Below are positions 1 to 14,224 of a stretch of DNA of 58,000 nucleotides, piece after piece. Each line of letters begins with the position of its first letter. The first letter of the stretch is position 1. The DNA is from Adiantum capillus-veneris (lineage: Eukaryota; Streptophyta; Polypodiopsida; Polypodiales; Pteridaceae): contig CM043963.1 in NCBI GenBank assembly GCA_014529385.2, forward strand, positions 65,921,895 to 65,979,894. The letters are read 5' to 3'. The position numbers and the translations under genes are program-made. The notes under the pieces were generated by a model, which was given only the letters and a program-made list of their open reading frames with translations, had not been told where the DNA came from and did not search any database.

Positions 1-1554
1 ATGTTTTGACTATTTTTGAGGGGTTTACGTTTGATTGTGAAATTTTTTGGACTAACCTAAGTACATATGCCCTTATACAGCATTAATCTACAGATATATG
101 AGGCCAAAAGCCAAATTAAGGCCTATAGGTGTGTGTAGATATATAAAAATAGCAAGTTTTCATGCTAAATATTGGTAAAACGGAAAAAATCCGGCCATAA
201 AAATTACATGTGAGTGTACATAGTGTGTGTGGGTGAATTTTTTGATTTATTTTGATTTTTGGGATTTTTTTGGTTTGATTTTGTTATTTTTATTTTAATT
301 TTACTAATTATTGGTAGAAAAACTTCAAAAATACAAAAAACAGGTGAATTGCGAACGTAATGAAAAAAAAAGATGGGGATGATAAGTGACTATAAGACAA
401 CCCAGGGTACAATGTGGGTGCAATTATGAGAATGAAGCGGGAGGCGTGTTGTGGTCAGATTTTGACCGAATCGTCAAAATTCTCAGAAACTGGGCAAACA
501 GAGTCCAAATGGGGAACTTTTTGAGTCTAAACCGCGTTTCGTGAAAAGTTAGGAGCACATGTCAAATTTCATGAAAAATAGTTCGGAGACCCCCATTATA
601 ATATTTTTTCACTCCACTTAGAGCTCATTTCTACTATTTCACTTGTGAGAGAGAGCTCTAACCACCTAGAGCGCACAGGACTTCCAACAGCTAATACGCC
701 CCGCACAGGCACCTGATGGCCACCAGATATGAGAGGTAGGCTCAACACTTTATGCTCTTCGTGTATATTTGATGTTTTGGCGCCAAGACTAGCATAGAAC
801 TCCAACGGGGTTTGCAGGTTAGAGGCTTGTGAGCATGGGTAGCCACCTAACGGCTAACCCAATACCAACAAGACTTCATAGGGGGTTTACCCTAGCCTAT
901 GAGACCAATCTTGGATGCCCAAAGGAGGCAAGAAAGAAATGGAGTAAACCCTGGCATCTCAAGCCCTGCAAGAGGCCACAAAGAGGAAAATCCGGCCAAA
1001 GTGGCCCAAATGATACCAAAACTCATGGGTAGGAGCTTCTGGACGAGCTCTACACGGCTACATAGGCCACATGGCCATAAGACTACCCAAAGAAGGCCTA
1101 AGCTTCATAAATGGCATCGGAAACGCAAAGCGTCACTTGGCTCTTGCAACCAAGCGAGATGTCTGTTTGCCACCAAACTTCATGAGCGACTAACAAAAGC
1201 CTTCAACAACCAAGTCCTATGGTGGTAGACCACTACAAATCATCGGGGGCATGCAAACAAAATCATGGGTGCTTCCAGAGCGACAAATTTCCAAACAAAG
1301 CTCAGGTGAAGCCAAAGCCAACAAGAACCACATGGCAAGGTTCCCGAAGGGTTCATGAAGCTATGCTGGTCATCATCAAGAAATTCCATCACGAAAAAGT
1401 GCTCCAAGAGTCAGAAATCGCCTATGAGGCTCTGAAAGCCAAGAAGGGAGTTTCTAACTAACCATTTGATTTTTTAATTGAAATAAGGCACAAAGGGGAC
1501 TTAGGGAGGTCATATGCACATAGTAGTAGGACTTGCTTTTAAAAAATACACACG
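1..1554. other. Non-coding leader or flank, no recognised gene
   Basis: I recognise no gene here. Small overlapping plus-strand frames at 829-1461 are rich in Lys, Arg, Pro and His and resemble no family I know. The first 350 bases are strongly T-rich. The stretch lies directly upstream of the palindromic repeat block and the broken long ORF, so it may be the 5' part of the same decayed element. No LTR end or tRNA primer site was found in it, so the element's 5' boundary is either outside the window or lost. Confidence 0.4.
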
Positions 1555-2460
1555 AGGCATCCTATGCGTAGGATGTCTCAAGGCCACTTTTGGGCACCCA
1601 ACTCATCATTCAGCCATACACATAGCCTCTACATGTCATTTACATCTTATCCCTCAAGTTTCACTCCATTTGGACCAAGTTTGACCTCTTATGCATCAAA
1701 AAATGCAAAGTCAGAGCATAGAGGCAAGAAATGGTCATAGACCTATCAGAAATTATCCAAATCAAGTGAAAACTTGAACCACACACTCTTCATAACATGT
1801 CAAAGCTAACTATGAGGTCACATCTTCAAAAATCATGAAAAAGACATACTACGCGTAGTATGTCTCCAAGCTTGAAATGACCTCTGGGTGGATTTTTTGA
1901 TCTTCATACATCTTTATCACATTCATGCAAGCCCACCCATCAAGTTTCAAGCCAAATAGATCACTTTTTGGCCTCATAGCTCCATAGATGGACTTTTCAG
2001 ACTCTGAAATACCATAAATGGTCTTCCTACCCTCAAAACTTATCCAAATTCAAATCTAAGACCATGGTGATGGTCCACAGGCTATGCCCTATCATAGTGA
2101 CAAGTTTCATGCAATTCTAAGCAAAAACACATACTATGTGTAGTATGTCTCCACGGTCATATTGACCGTGGAGACAGTAGGTCATATTGACCTACTGAGC
2201 AAAGTTTGACATCATGAATGTGATCAACATGCTACAAGAAGCCTACATATTAAGTTTCAACTCATTTGGATAACATTTGCTCATCATTACAGGACATCCT
2301 ACTCATTTGTACACCAAAAGCCTAAAATAGTCCAAAATTGCACTTTTTGGTGTCTAAATCAAAATCCAAGCACATGGCTGTGATGTACAGGTCATAAGCT
2401 ATCATCATGTCAAGTTTCAAGTCATTCTAATAAAAAAGACATCTTACACGTAGGATGTCT
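1555..2460 (+). repeat. Four diverged ~290-bp repeats, each with a 24-bp palindrome
   Basis: Four 24-bp palindromes begin at 1555, 1842, 2127 and 2437 (spacing 287, 285 and 310). The half-site is AGACATMCTACG followed by its mirror image. The copy at 1842-1865 is perfect. The DNA between them is recognisably homologous but strongly drifted; for example, a CAAGTTTCA block recurs in several units, and each of the last two intervals ends in a similar CAAGTTTCAWG..ATTCTAA segment. The array stops about 170 bp before the ATG at 2632, so it forms a leader. The half-site exists as CC/GG in copies 1 and 4 and as AC/GT in copies 2 and 3, a paired change that keeps the palindrome. Confidence 0.85.
2147..2197. 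repeat. Two abutting perfect hairpins beside palindrome copy 3
   Basis: A 13-bp perfect stem (2147-2159 with 2163-2175) with loop TAT is followed at once by a 10-bp perfect stem (2175-2184 with 2188-2197), also with loop TAT. Both share the core GGTCATATTGACC. They directly continue the third 24-bp palindrome (2127-2150), giving three consecutive inverted repeats in 71 bases. The other repeat units lack these hairpins. Confidence 0.85.
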
Positions 2461-2631
2461 TTAGGCTTATTTTGCAGCACAAATCCTACTGTTTTCACTT
2501 GCAGGGCATCCTTAGTCCCTGTTGAGCTCATGTTTCAATTTTCAAGTCAATTGGATAGTTAAAACTTAGTTTATCAACTAATTTGTAAAAACAAAAACGC
2601 TAACTTTGGACTACTAAGTGCAACAGGATCC

Positions 2632-5600
2632 ATGGCAGCCGCTAAGTCGCCAGCAAAGAAGAAAAGAATGACCACCAAGGATTACCTGGATGAGGTGGAG
2701 CCATTTATAATACCGACAGGAACCATAAAGCCCACTACCACTTGGGTACAAAGCAACTTACTTGAAGCAAACAACCTCAGAATATACCAAGGTTGCATGT
2801 TCAAAGACCCAGAGGGCAACGCCATAGAGCTGCCAATGATACCTCACGAACTTAATGAGTTCACGAGAAGGCTAGAGATAGTGTCTATCTTGGAAAAGTT
2901 AGACTTACACAATTATTTTGAGGCTTTGCCAACAGGAATCGACATTTCGAGAGTCTGGAAATTCGTCACAACAATAAAGGAGAATGGAATAGCCAAGGTG
3001 ACAGATCTGCAAGGAAAGAACAGAATGATTGTAATCACGCCAGAGGTGGTTGCAAGTGCCTTGAACCTCTCTAATGCAGGAGACAGTGTCAACAAGAGGC
3101 AAGAAGAGGTGAAGGTATACAAGGAAACCAAGAAGATCTACACCTTCGAGGATATTGCGGATTCAATGGTGGCAACCATGTGTCAACTATACAACCAATA
3201 TTTCCATATCTGCACCAAGAGGCCTCAAAAGTACATTGTGCCACCTGCAGCAATTTGAACAACATTCACATGGGCAATGAAGACAAGCCGCCTAGGAGAG
3301 ATAGATTATGCGGCATACCTGCAGTACCGCATTGTGAGGATGGGAACCAAGAATCCCACATATATTGCAGGAGGGGGGATGCTCACCAAGGTAATATATG
3401 AAGCTCTAAATGCTAAAGGCTAGTGGCCTCTTCCTCATCACAGAATGAGTTGTTGAAGCTGACAGAAGACAAGGAAGAGGAGCAACCTACAGCTCCCAGG
3501 GTGGCCACCAGACTGAAAAGAAGGTTAGAGACAGTAGAGGCAGAGCCACCTCAGCCAAAGAAAGGAAAGAAAGCTACCATTCAAATGCCAGTAAAAGAGA
3601 CTAAATCCCAGAAGGCCGCTCGGCTAGAGAGGCTGATGGAGAGTTTCAGAGCCGAAAGACTGCTTAAAGGAGATCAAAGCGAATTATGGAAGCCCTCACT
3701 TGAGGCCATGCCTGGATCTTCTCGAAGGACTTATAGGGATCTCTTCGAAGATTATATAAATAATTTCGAGATCGTAGATGCGACGATCGAGAATATTCCA
3801 ATTATACCTTTTACCGAAGAAGAAGTTGATGATGTGAGGCGGCAGCTGTTAGAAGAGCAGGAAAGTGTAGAGCGAGAGAGGAAAACAAAGGATGATCGGG
3901 ATTTCAAAAAGAAGAAATCAAACCCACCATCAAGCCGCAAGTCCAGTCCTCCACCATCACCCCCTCCTTTTAGTCCTCCTCAACCTCTACAGACTGAGGA
4001 GTTGATTAAATATGAGAAGCCGCAAGACTCCAAGAAATAAGAGGACAAAGAGAAAAATCAGAAGGAAGAGTTTGAACCAAAGCCTGAGAAGCAAGATCCA
4101 GAAGCAGAAAACTATAGAATATTATTGGATCTACTAGCTGCTGGATACACCCGAGAAGAGGCAGCTCATACAGCTTTTCAACTGTCAACCCCTAAACCAG
4201 AAGAATACACGCTGAGCCCTCGTTTGGTGGAGCTAAAGGAGATTGCAACAGATACAATGGATTTGCAACCACAAGCCAAATATTGGCAAGAAGTGATGCA
4301 GAGACTGCAAGGATTAAGAGCCAGATCAGTGGCCAAAGAGATTGAGTATGAAGGACTGAAGTTGAGTGAAGTAAAGGTGAAAGCTGAAGTGGAAGCACTT
4401 CAAAAGCAAAGTCAAGAGAAAATGCACAGTCAAGCACAGTTGCAAGCTGAACTAGAAGCAGCACTGAAGAAATGTCAAGAGTTAGAAAGTCAAAACCGAG
4501 AAACCACTAAGAAGCTAATGAACTCTGAAGAAGAGTACCAAAAAATCAGCAATGCTCTTATTGAAGCCGAAAAGGAAAGGGATGGGCTCACTCTACAGCT
4601 GGTGGAAGAGTCAAAAGAGGTTGAGAGCTTAAGGGAGGCCAAAGACAAAGATGAAATATCACATGAGGCTAGCCAAGATGAGGTGATCAAACTAAAGGAT
4701 CAAATCAAAGTAAAAGATCAAACGATTCATAGGTTGAGAGCGTCTCCAGGCAGAGCAAGAGCTGCAACATCTGCAACTAGTACTAGCCAAGATAAAGACG
4801 TGTTTGAAGAACAAATGATAGAACTTCAAAAAGAGCTGACGCTTGAAAAGAGGCAGAGAGTAATGCTAGCAGAGGGATCAATGGTGGTGCAAGGCAGGTT
4901 AGTAGATGATAACAAATCATTGAAAGCAGAATTGGATAGGCTTCAGAAAAGACTAGAAGATGACACAAAGACGCTACAGACAGAGAATGATGAGGTAAGG
5001 TAGAAGCTAGAGAAAGCTGATAGAGTCAATGCAAAACTTAATGACCCATTAGTAGTAGTGAGAGAACAAGCTCAGTTAGCAAAAGACGACTTACAGAAGC
5101 AGTTGGACAACTTATAGAAGCAGCTGGACGAACTTAAGAGCCAACGAAGTGAAGAACCTCAACAAAGTCATGGGCTGGCTGCTATGGAAGGAATTGATAT
5201 AGAGAATGTGTCAGATCCGGTGGACACAACAATACAAGAGGACATTCCTGTGGGACCCTTACAAGAGCCCCGAGATTTGACACAAGAAGAAGAAGACAAT
5301 CTACAGAAAGCAATAGAAGTAGCCATAAAAGACACCGCCAAAGAAGCAATGTTGTGGGAGCAGAAGTTCATGACCATTCAAAGATTAGATGCAAATGTCG
5401 TTCGACATGAATGGCTACAACCCTCTCTCCCCTATCCTCTTCTAAAATATGAAGCTGCTACACTCAACAAGAGGATTAAAGAGGAGCCTATAGTGCCACT
5501 GTACCATGAAGACATCACCAAACCAGAAGGTGTTAAGCTCGTTGTGGACTCTCAACCAAAATGGAGGAAGGCATGGCTCACTAAATACCCATAGTATTTA

Positions 5601-6150
5601 GTACATTTGGTAGAGGCGCCTAAAATGTTCAGAGATGACCTTAGCTTTTGCCCTCTACCAAGGATGCGGAAGGAACATGAACTGCTAAAGAGAAGCCACC
5701 CCACGTGGCTCAACTACCCGAAGCTACCAGGCTTGAAGACAGTTGAGAGAATGAGTGAGCAATACATGGTGAAGACCCTAACGGGCTCCATTAAATTGTT
5801 CAGTGGCTCACCTGACCTCTCTTGCATTATGCTTAGAAAGATATATAAAACACTTATGGCAGTCTTTGAGGTCTTCAAACCTGGACAAACCTGGACAAGC
5901 AACAGACAGCATATTCTTCTTCCAAGACACTTATAGATGTACTTATGACCTGTCTGCTCAACCTTCACATGAGGTGATACATGCCCTCTACCAAAGAATA
6001 ATGTTCCTGCCCTCATGCCATCTCCAAGCCTTTGAAGAAGCCTTCTACACCGGCTTCTTCACCATCGACACAGATATATTTGGCCCAACATTAGTGGGCC
6101 AACATGCACGGTATGAGTCCATTTTGAAGATGCACGACATCCTCCACTGA
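2632..6150 (+). pseudogene. Broken ~3.5-kb ORF: N-terminal globular region plus long coiled coil, probable retroelement protein
   Basis: Coding begins at ATG 2632 (MAAAKSPAKKKR). An N-terminal globular region of about 200 residues ends at an in-frame TGA (3256). Readable sequence continues in the same frame to a stop near 3421, then moves to the frame of 3423. That frame runs to about 5890 with only a few stops (4038, 5001, about 5115, 5592). A final shift returns to the first frame and ends at 6150. The final shift coincides with a 10-bp tandem duplication (CCTGGACAAA at 5880 and CCTGGACAAG at 5890). Residues encoded at 4125-5160 are Glu/Lys/Gln-rich heptads typical of a long coiled coil. 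A Ser/Pro tract lies near 3920-3990. No protease, RT or integrase motif is visible. The palindromic leader upstream and purine tract downstream suggest a retroelement structural protein, but I do not recognise the family. Confidence 0.6.
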
Positions 6151-6188
6151 AGCAGCGGCTCTATTGTCATGTCAGGGATGACATGAGC

Positions 6189-6200
6189 TAGGAGGGGGGA
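6189..6200 (+). promoter_or_regulatory. Candidate polypurine tract
   Basis: The run AGGAGGGGGGAG lies 39 bases after the end of the long broken ORF. This is where an LTR element carries its plus-strand primer next to the 3' LTR. No second LTR copy is in the window, so the assignment rests on position and composition only. Confidence 0.4.
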
Positions 6201-8671
<2,471 letters not shown>

Positions 8672-9062
8672 AGAGAGAGAGAGAGAGAGGGTGGTCAAAG
8701 TAGCAGATGCTATTAGAGTCAATAGAGCAAGACTATTTTTGACGGGTTGTGGGTAGGGCGAGCCAAGATGTCAATTTTTGTGGCTGAGGACAACGAGCAT
8801 AGTAGCTTTTGGCGTGCCTATGGTGTGGACGTGCTAAGGGGCCTAAATATGGGGTCAGTTTGGCTCAGCACCACAATGCAGCAAACGTAGGAGAGGAAAC
8901 AAGCATAAGTAGAGTTCCTTTGACTCATCGCCTCGCTCCAGTCTTCTGCCCTCATGCAAGACAGGCAGAAGAACAAGAAGAGAAGCGAAGAGAGCATGCA
9001 AATGGTACAACGAGACAGAGTGATATTTCAACGTTTGACAAATAATGGAACAAGGAAAAGGG

Positions 9063-9200
<138 letters not shown>

Positions 9201-9517
9201 TTAGCATCACCCTAGATTCTCCTTTATTTTGTACTATTTAAATTGAGGCCCAACGATAGAGCAGATGTTGGGGTTGGTGTGGCGTGGATAGGCTAAGGGG
9301 CCAAGGATGGGGCTAGTCTAGCTTAGTGCTACAATGTACCAGGCACATGAGAGGAAACAGGGGCATAAATAGCTCCTTTGTCTCATCTAATTACTTCACG
9401 TCTTTCGCCTTCATGCAAGCTGAGTGCAAGATAGAGAGAAGAACAAGAAGAGAAGAGAGCATGCAACTAGAAAATATATGAAGAGAGATTATTATGTTTG
9501 AAAGATGATGGAACAAA

Positions 9518-9535
9518 GGGGGGGGGGGGGGGGGG

Positions 9536-9600
<65 letters not shown>

Positions 9601-9614
9601 GGGGGGGGGGGGGG
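9518..9614. repeat. G21-(GA)30-G15 compound tract
   Basis: A run of 21 G, then a pure GA run to 9598, one C, then about 15 G. Poly-G on both sides of a GA run is unusual and prone to assembly error. Confidence 0.95.
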
Positions 9615-9885
9615 AGATTGGTCTCACCCTAGATCCTCCTTCCTTTTGTTTTTTTTGAATTGAGGCCCCAATAAGTGGAAGAGATGTTGGGGTGGGTGTG
9701 ATTTGGACAAGTTAATGGGCTTGAGGATGGGGCAATTCTAGCTTAGTGTTGCAATGCGTAGTTTATTCTCTCAATCTCCTCGCTTCGCATCTCCTGCCCT
9801 CATCCAAGACAGAGAGAAGAAAAAGAAGAGAACATGTAGATGGCAACGAGATGGAGAGAGATTGTAACATTGACAAATAATGTAA

Positions 9886-10037
<152 letters not shown>

Positions 10038-10393
10038 GGTCAAAGTAGCAGAAGCTATCACAGTCAATACAGCAAGAGTATTATTGACAGGTTGTGGGTA
10101 GGGGCAGCCAAGATGTTGATTTTTGTGGCTGAAATGAGCATAGTAGATTTTTGGGGTGCCTATGGTGTGTAAGTGCTAAGGGGCCTAACTATGGGGTCAA
10201 TTTGTCTCAACACCAAATGCAGCAAGCGTAGGAAAGGAAACCAGCATAGGTAGATTTCCTTCAACTCATCGCCTTGCTCCGCGTCTTCCGCCCTCATGCA
10301 AGACAGACAGAAGAACAAGAAGAGAAGGGAAGAGAGCATGCAAATGGTACAACGAGACCGAGAGAGATTTCAACGTTTGACAAATAATGGAAC

Positions 10394-10397
<4 letters not shown>

Positions 10398-10434
<37 letters not shown>

Positions 10435-10724
10435 CACACCCTAGATTCTTCATTTTGTATTTATAAAATTGAGGCCCAATGGGCAGAGCAGATGTTGGGC
10501 TCATGGCTCTGGCACGGATATGCTAAGGGGCCTAAGGATGGGGCTAGTTTGGCTCAATGCTACAGGTGTCGTAAGCATAAGAGGAAAATGGGTGCATGAG
10601 TAGTTCTTGCAACTCATCTCCTTGCATTATGTATGCCAGACGCATGCAAGACAAAGAGAAGAACAAGAAGAGAAGAGAAAAGAGCATGTTTATGGGAATG
10701 AGAGAGAGAGAGAGAGAGAGAGAG
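10398..10724. repeat. Two shorter (GA)n tracts of the satellite
   Basis: GA runs at 10398-10430 and 10700-10724 mark two consecutive satellite units about 300 bp apart, each followed by the CACCCTAGATTCT word. Confidence 0.9.
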
Positions 10725-11028
10725 GCATCACCCTAGATTCTCCTTCATTTTGTATTGATAGATCGAGGCCCAATGGGAAGATCAAATATTGGGGTCATTG
10801 TGGCATGGACAAGCTAAGGGGCCCGAGGATGGGGTTAGTGTGGTTGATCGCTGCGTGTAGCAGGTGCAATATGGGAAACGATCATAGACGGAGTTCCTTC
10901 GGCTCATCCCCTCGCTCCACATCTCCCGCCCTCATGCAAGTCAGAGAGAAGAAGAAGAAGAGAAGAGAAGAGAGCATGCAAATGGCAACGAGATGAAGAG
11001 AGATTTTATCGTTTGACAAATGATGGAA

Positions 11029-11044
11029 GGGGGGGGGCGGGGGG

Positions 11045-11090
<46 letters not shown>
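11029..11090. repeat. G-rich run followed by (GA)22
   Basis: A nearly pure G run (one internal C) at 11029-11047 precedes a GA run, repeating the poly-G/GA layout of 9518-9614 in another unit. Confidence 0.95.
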
Positions 11091-11093
<3 letters not shown>

Positions 11094-11330
11094 GTGTCAC
11101 CCTAGACTCTCCTTCATCTTATAGTTTTAAAATCAAAGCCCAGCAAGTGGAGAAAATTTTGGAGTGGTTGGGGCACGGACAAGCTAAGGGGCCCAAGGGA
11201 TGGGGCTTGTTTGGCTCAGTGCTATAGAGCAGTAGGAGCATGAGGGAAAACTGGTGCATGCAAAGTTCCTTTGACTCACCTCCCGCCCTCATGCAAGAGA
11301 GAGAAGAAGAACAAGTGGAAGGGTTGCAGT

Positions 11331-12204
11331 GGCTTTCTAAAACAATAAGAAAGTGATAAAATCATTAGGTTGAGTTTAACTAGATTTATTTAAGGTAAAG
11401 CATTCTTTGAGAATGTCTCTTTTATTAAGCAATCGAGTTTCCTCCTAGCAAAAAGGCAAACTAGAAATACTAGCAAAAATTTTAAAATTTGCAAGATTTT
11501 TGTACTAAGTTCTCAAATATTTCACCAATTTTTCTTCCTTTTACCATGGTTTGCTCATTTTATATATATATAATAAAAACAACTCATTAATTATATATGT
11601 GTGTGTATATGTATGTATAGAATCTACTAGAATTAAGCAAGGTGAAGCTTCAATTTAGCATTCTAAAAGAATAGAATGTAAGAGAAGTCAAGGCATGTAA
11701 GGATTTTTTAGCTTTCTAAAAGAATAGAATGCAAGAGAAGTCAAGCCATTTAAGGATTTGAAAAGAAAGGTGAAATAAAAAGATCCATTTGAAATAACAT
11801 TTAAGGTAAGTCTAAATCATCATTGAAAACATGCCTAACTCAACTCTCCTCTAAGGCTTGTTTATATGTTGCCAAAAATGACCCATTTTTTGCCTCCAGT
11901 GGCAAGTGGTGTGACCACATGTAGGGACATCATTTTGAAGCCTTGATGTGAAGTAGTGGCATTTATGCTACTTTTTAAGCCCCCATATGGTATTCCCTAA
12001 GTTCGAGGTGGTATTAAACACCTGAAAGGTTTTTTTTTCAATAATCATTTAGCTGGTTTTCAATTTTCCAAGCGTGACCATCATTATCGAGACGTGAGCA
12101 TCATTATCGAGGGCCACCACCAACTAATCAAAGCCACTAAACCTCATAGAAATGGGCCATTTTTGGCAACATGTAAAAAGGCCCTAAGGCTTCTTTTAAA
12201 AAGC
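11331..12204. other. Non-coding, with a 53-bp tandem duplication
   Basis: There is no gene. A 53-bp segment beginning TTCTAAAAGAATAGAATG is duplicated in tandem (11661 and 11714) with few differences. A short TA/TG-rich stretch lies at 11562-11620. The rest is AT-rich unique-looking sequence. Confidence 0.55.
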
Positions 12205-12258
12205 CAAAAAGAGAAGAGAAGAGAGCATGCAAATGACAAGGAGAGGGAGAGGTTTGAC

Positions 12259-12305
<47 letters not shown>

Positions 12306-12345
12306 ACATCACCTTAGACTATTATTCATTTTGTATTTTTGGCCT
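12205..12345 (+). repeat. Detached partial copy of the GA satellite unit
   Basis: The words AGAGAAGAGAGCATGCAAATG, then GGTTTGACAA, a GA run (12262-12302) and GACATCACCTTAGACT repeat the second half of the 8.7-11.3-kb units, about 900 bp beyond the main array. Confidence 0.75.
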
Positions 12346-12671
12346 GCCCGCAAGGCAAAGGCTATAGAGATGCCTTCTCTTTTTGCTGACTAAAATAGAA
12401 AAAAGGTTGAGTTGTATTTTCAAGCATTTTTTGATAGGTCAAAAATTTGATTGTGGTTGCAATAAGATAGTGGGCACTCATTTAAATGAAGAGTGTGTAA
12501 ATCTTTCTTTTTTTTTGCAAAACTCACAATTGTGAGTGGATAGTATTAAGAACAAAAATATACACCAATCCTCGAGCTCAGACCGTCAAGCTCAGACCGA
12601 GCCTTGAGGGTCAAAGGATTACAAGTTATTTGCTTGGCAGAGAAACCACTCCTACTCACTGGCTTTACTTA

Positions 12672-13803
12672 TTACAAGATGTTATGTATTGTTCTAGACC
12701 AGTCTTCTAAGGCTTGTTTGCCTCGGATCATGTGGATTATCACTCTACACTCTTGCATGATTTCACAAAAGCTTTCCACAGCTAGATCCCCCTCAAACAC
12801 GTGGCGGTTCCTTGCTTGCCAAATATGGTGCAAGAAGTAGTAACTGATTATTTGAGTGCAGACGAGAAGAGCAGGACTTCCCATCCTGCTACTACCAAAG
12901 AACAGATCATTCTTGAAGAACTTAATTTGCCATGTCCTTTGAATCCACTTGTATATTTTCCCAGCCATGCCCCTGATTGCCTGGCATCCCATGAAAAGGT
13001 GGGCTAGGTCTTCACTGGCAATTTTGGACCCCGAGCAACGATCGGACCCGATGCTCTTTCTTGTATCTTTACGCCTATCGGCAAAACACCCCACATCACT
13101 TTCCATAGAAACATCTTCATATATTGAGGCCATCTTGGCTTCTAGATGTTCTCCATGACTCCCTCCCACCGTTTTTCCGTCCAGTGCCTCTTCCATAATT
13201 TGTTGAGGGGGCTACACCAATTAGCCTCGTGCATTAATGCATGGTAAATTCCTTTAAAGTGTGGTTTCCAAAAGAGGCTACTCCCAAGCCATCTCCAAGC
13301 GTCCCATTCAAAGTTGGATTCACAAATTGGCATCACCACCTTATCAAGCTCTTGAATCACCCTATAGACTAGTAAGATCTCAAAGCCATCCAGTTGAAAT
13401 TGGATGGCTAAAGAGTGAGCAGTTTTCAGCACTTCCTGTTGCCATCCCAGAATTGCTCTAGTTGAACAAGTCCCTTATTATTCACCTTCCTGGCCATTTC
13501 TATCCAATAAGGGCTTTGCGGTGGCCCCAATATTTTAGAGAGCCATGGGGACCAGTGCAATATGGAGTTCTTAAAGTATCTGGTTACTTCCTCCCATTCC
13601 AAAGCCTCAGCATCACTTTTGCACTTCCTCATCAGCTCCCATGAGAGTCCACCAGATCCAAGATAAGACCACTTCGGGGCAAAAAAGTTTGTCGTGCATC
13701 CAACCCCCTTCCACTTTCCCCCTTTCAATCCCAGTTTTGCTACATCAAGCATTTGCTTGGTCATGATAGCCCAAGCTTGGTCCTGTTTTGCCAACAAGAC
13801 CAT
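12672..13803 (-). pseudogene. LINE ORF2 C-terminus with zf-RVT domain
   Basis: Three overlapping minus-strand frames (13803-13426, 13432-13142, 13196-12672) give the C-terminal part of ORF2, broken by at least two frameshifts. The last carries the plant LINE zf-RVT region, with the DRCSGSKIASEDLAHLFMGC segment. The second Cys of the expected C-x2-C pair has become Ser here, whereas the related copy at 24250 keeps CSGC. The C-terminal half is well preserved relative to that copy. The domain probably binds nucleic acid during target-primed reverse transcription; that is family knowledge. Confidence 0.8.
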
Positions 13804-14224
13804 AAATTTGGCACAAAGGGCCTCAGCATGAGATACAGGGTTAAGTATGACGAGCCCTCCTTGGTCTATCGGCCGAGCAACTACCTCCCATGTAGCCCAC
13901 TGCCACAGCCGGGAGGTTTTTGTGTTGTTCTTTCAAAGAAACCTTTTCACTGGTTTTAAGAATTCTTTCCAATTACACTTAGCCATCTTGAGCATGGGAC
14001 TGAGGAAAGTAATACACGGGATCATAAAAGCATTGATCACTCTAATTCGGCTTTGGAAGGGTAGGAGAACAAACTCCCACCTTCTCATTTTGGCACTTAA
14101 TGACCCATTGAAATCTTTGACTGTGGGTTACGTCCACCCCTACGGGGGCTCCCAGGTGTCTAAATACACTCCCTTTTGAGATAATCTCTCTTGTCCAGAC
14201 TGCAGGGTCAAAAGAGTCATTCTC

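Noticed and set aside
829-1461. Possible small genes upstream of the palindromic repeats
   Set aside because: Overlapping basic frames without domain similarity, start context or conservation evidence.
12304-12560. Left half of the LTR displaced by the LINE (to pair with 17991-18058)
   Set aside because: I looked for matching LTR sequence and LINE target duplications on both sides and found none convincing.
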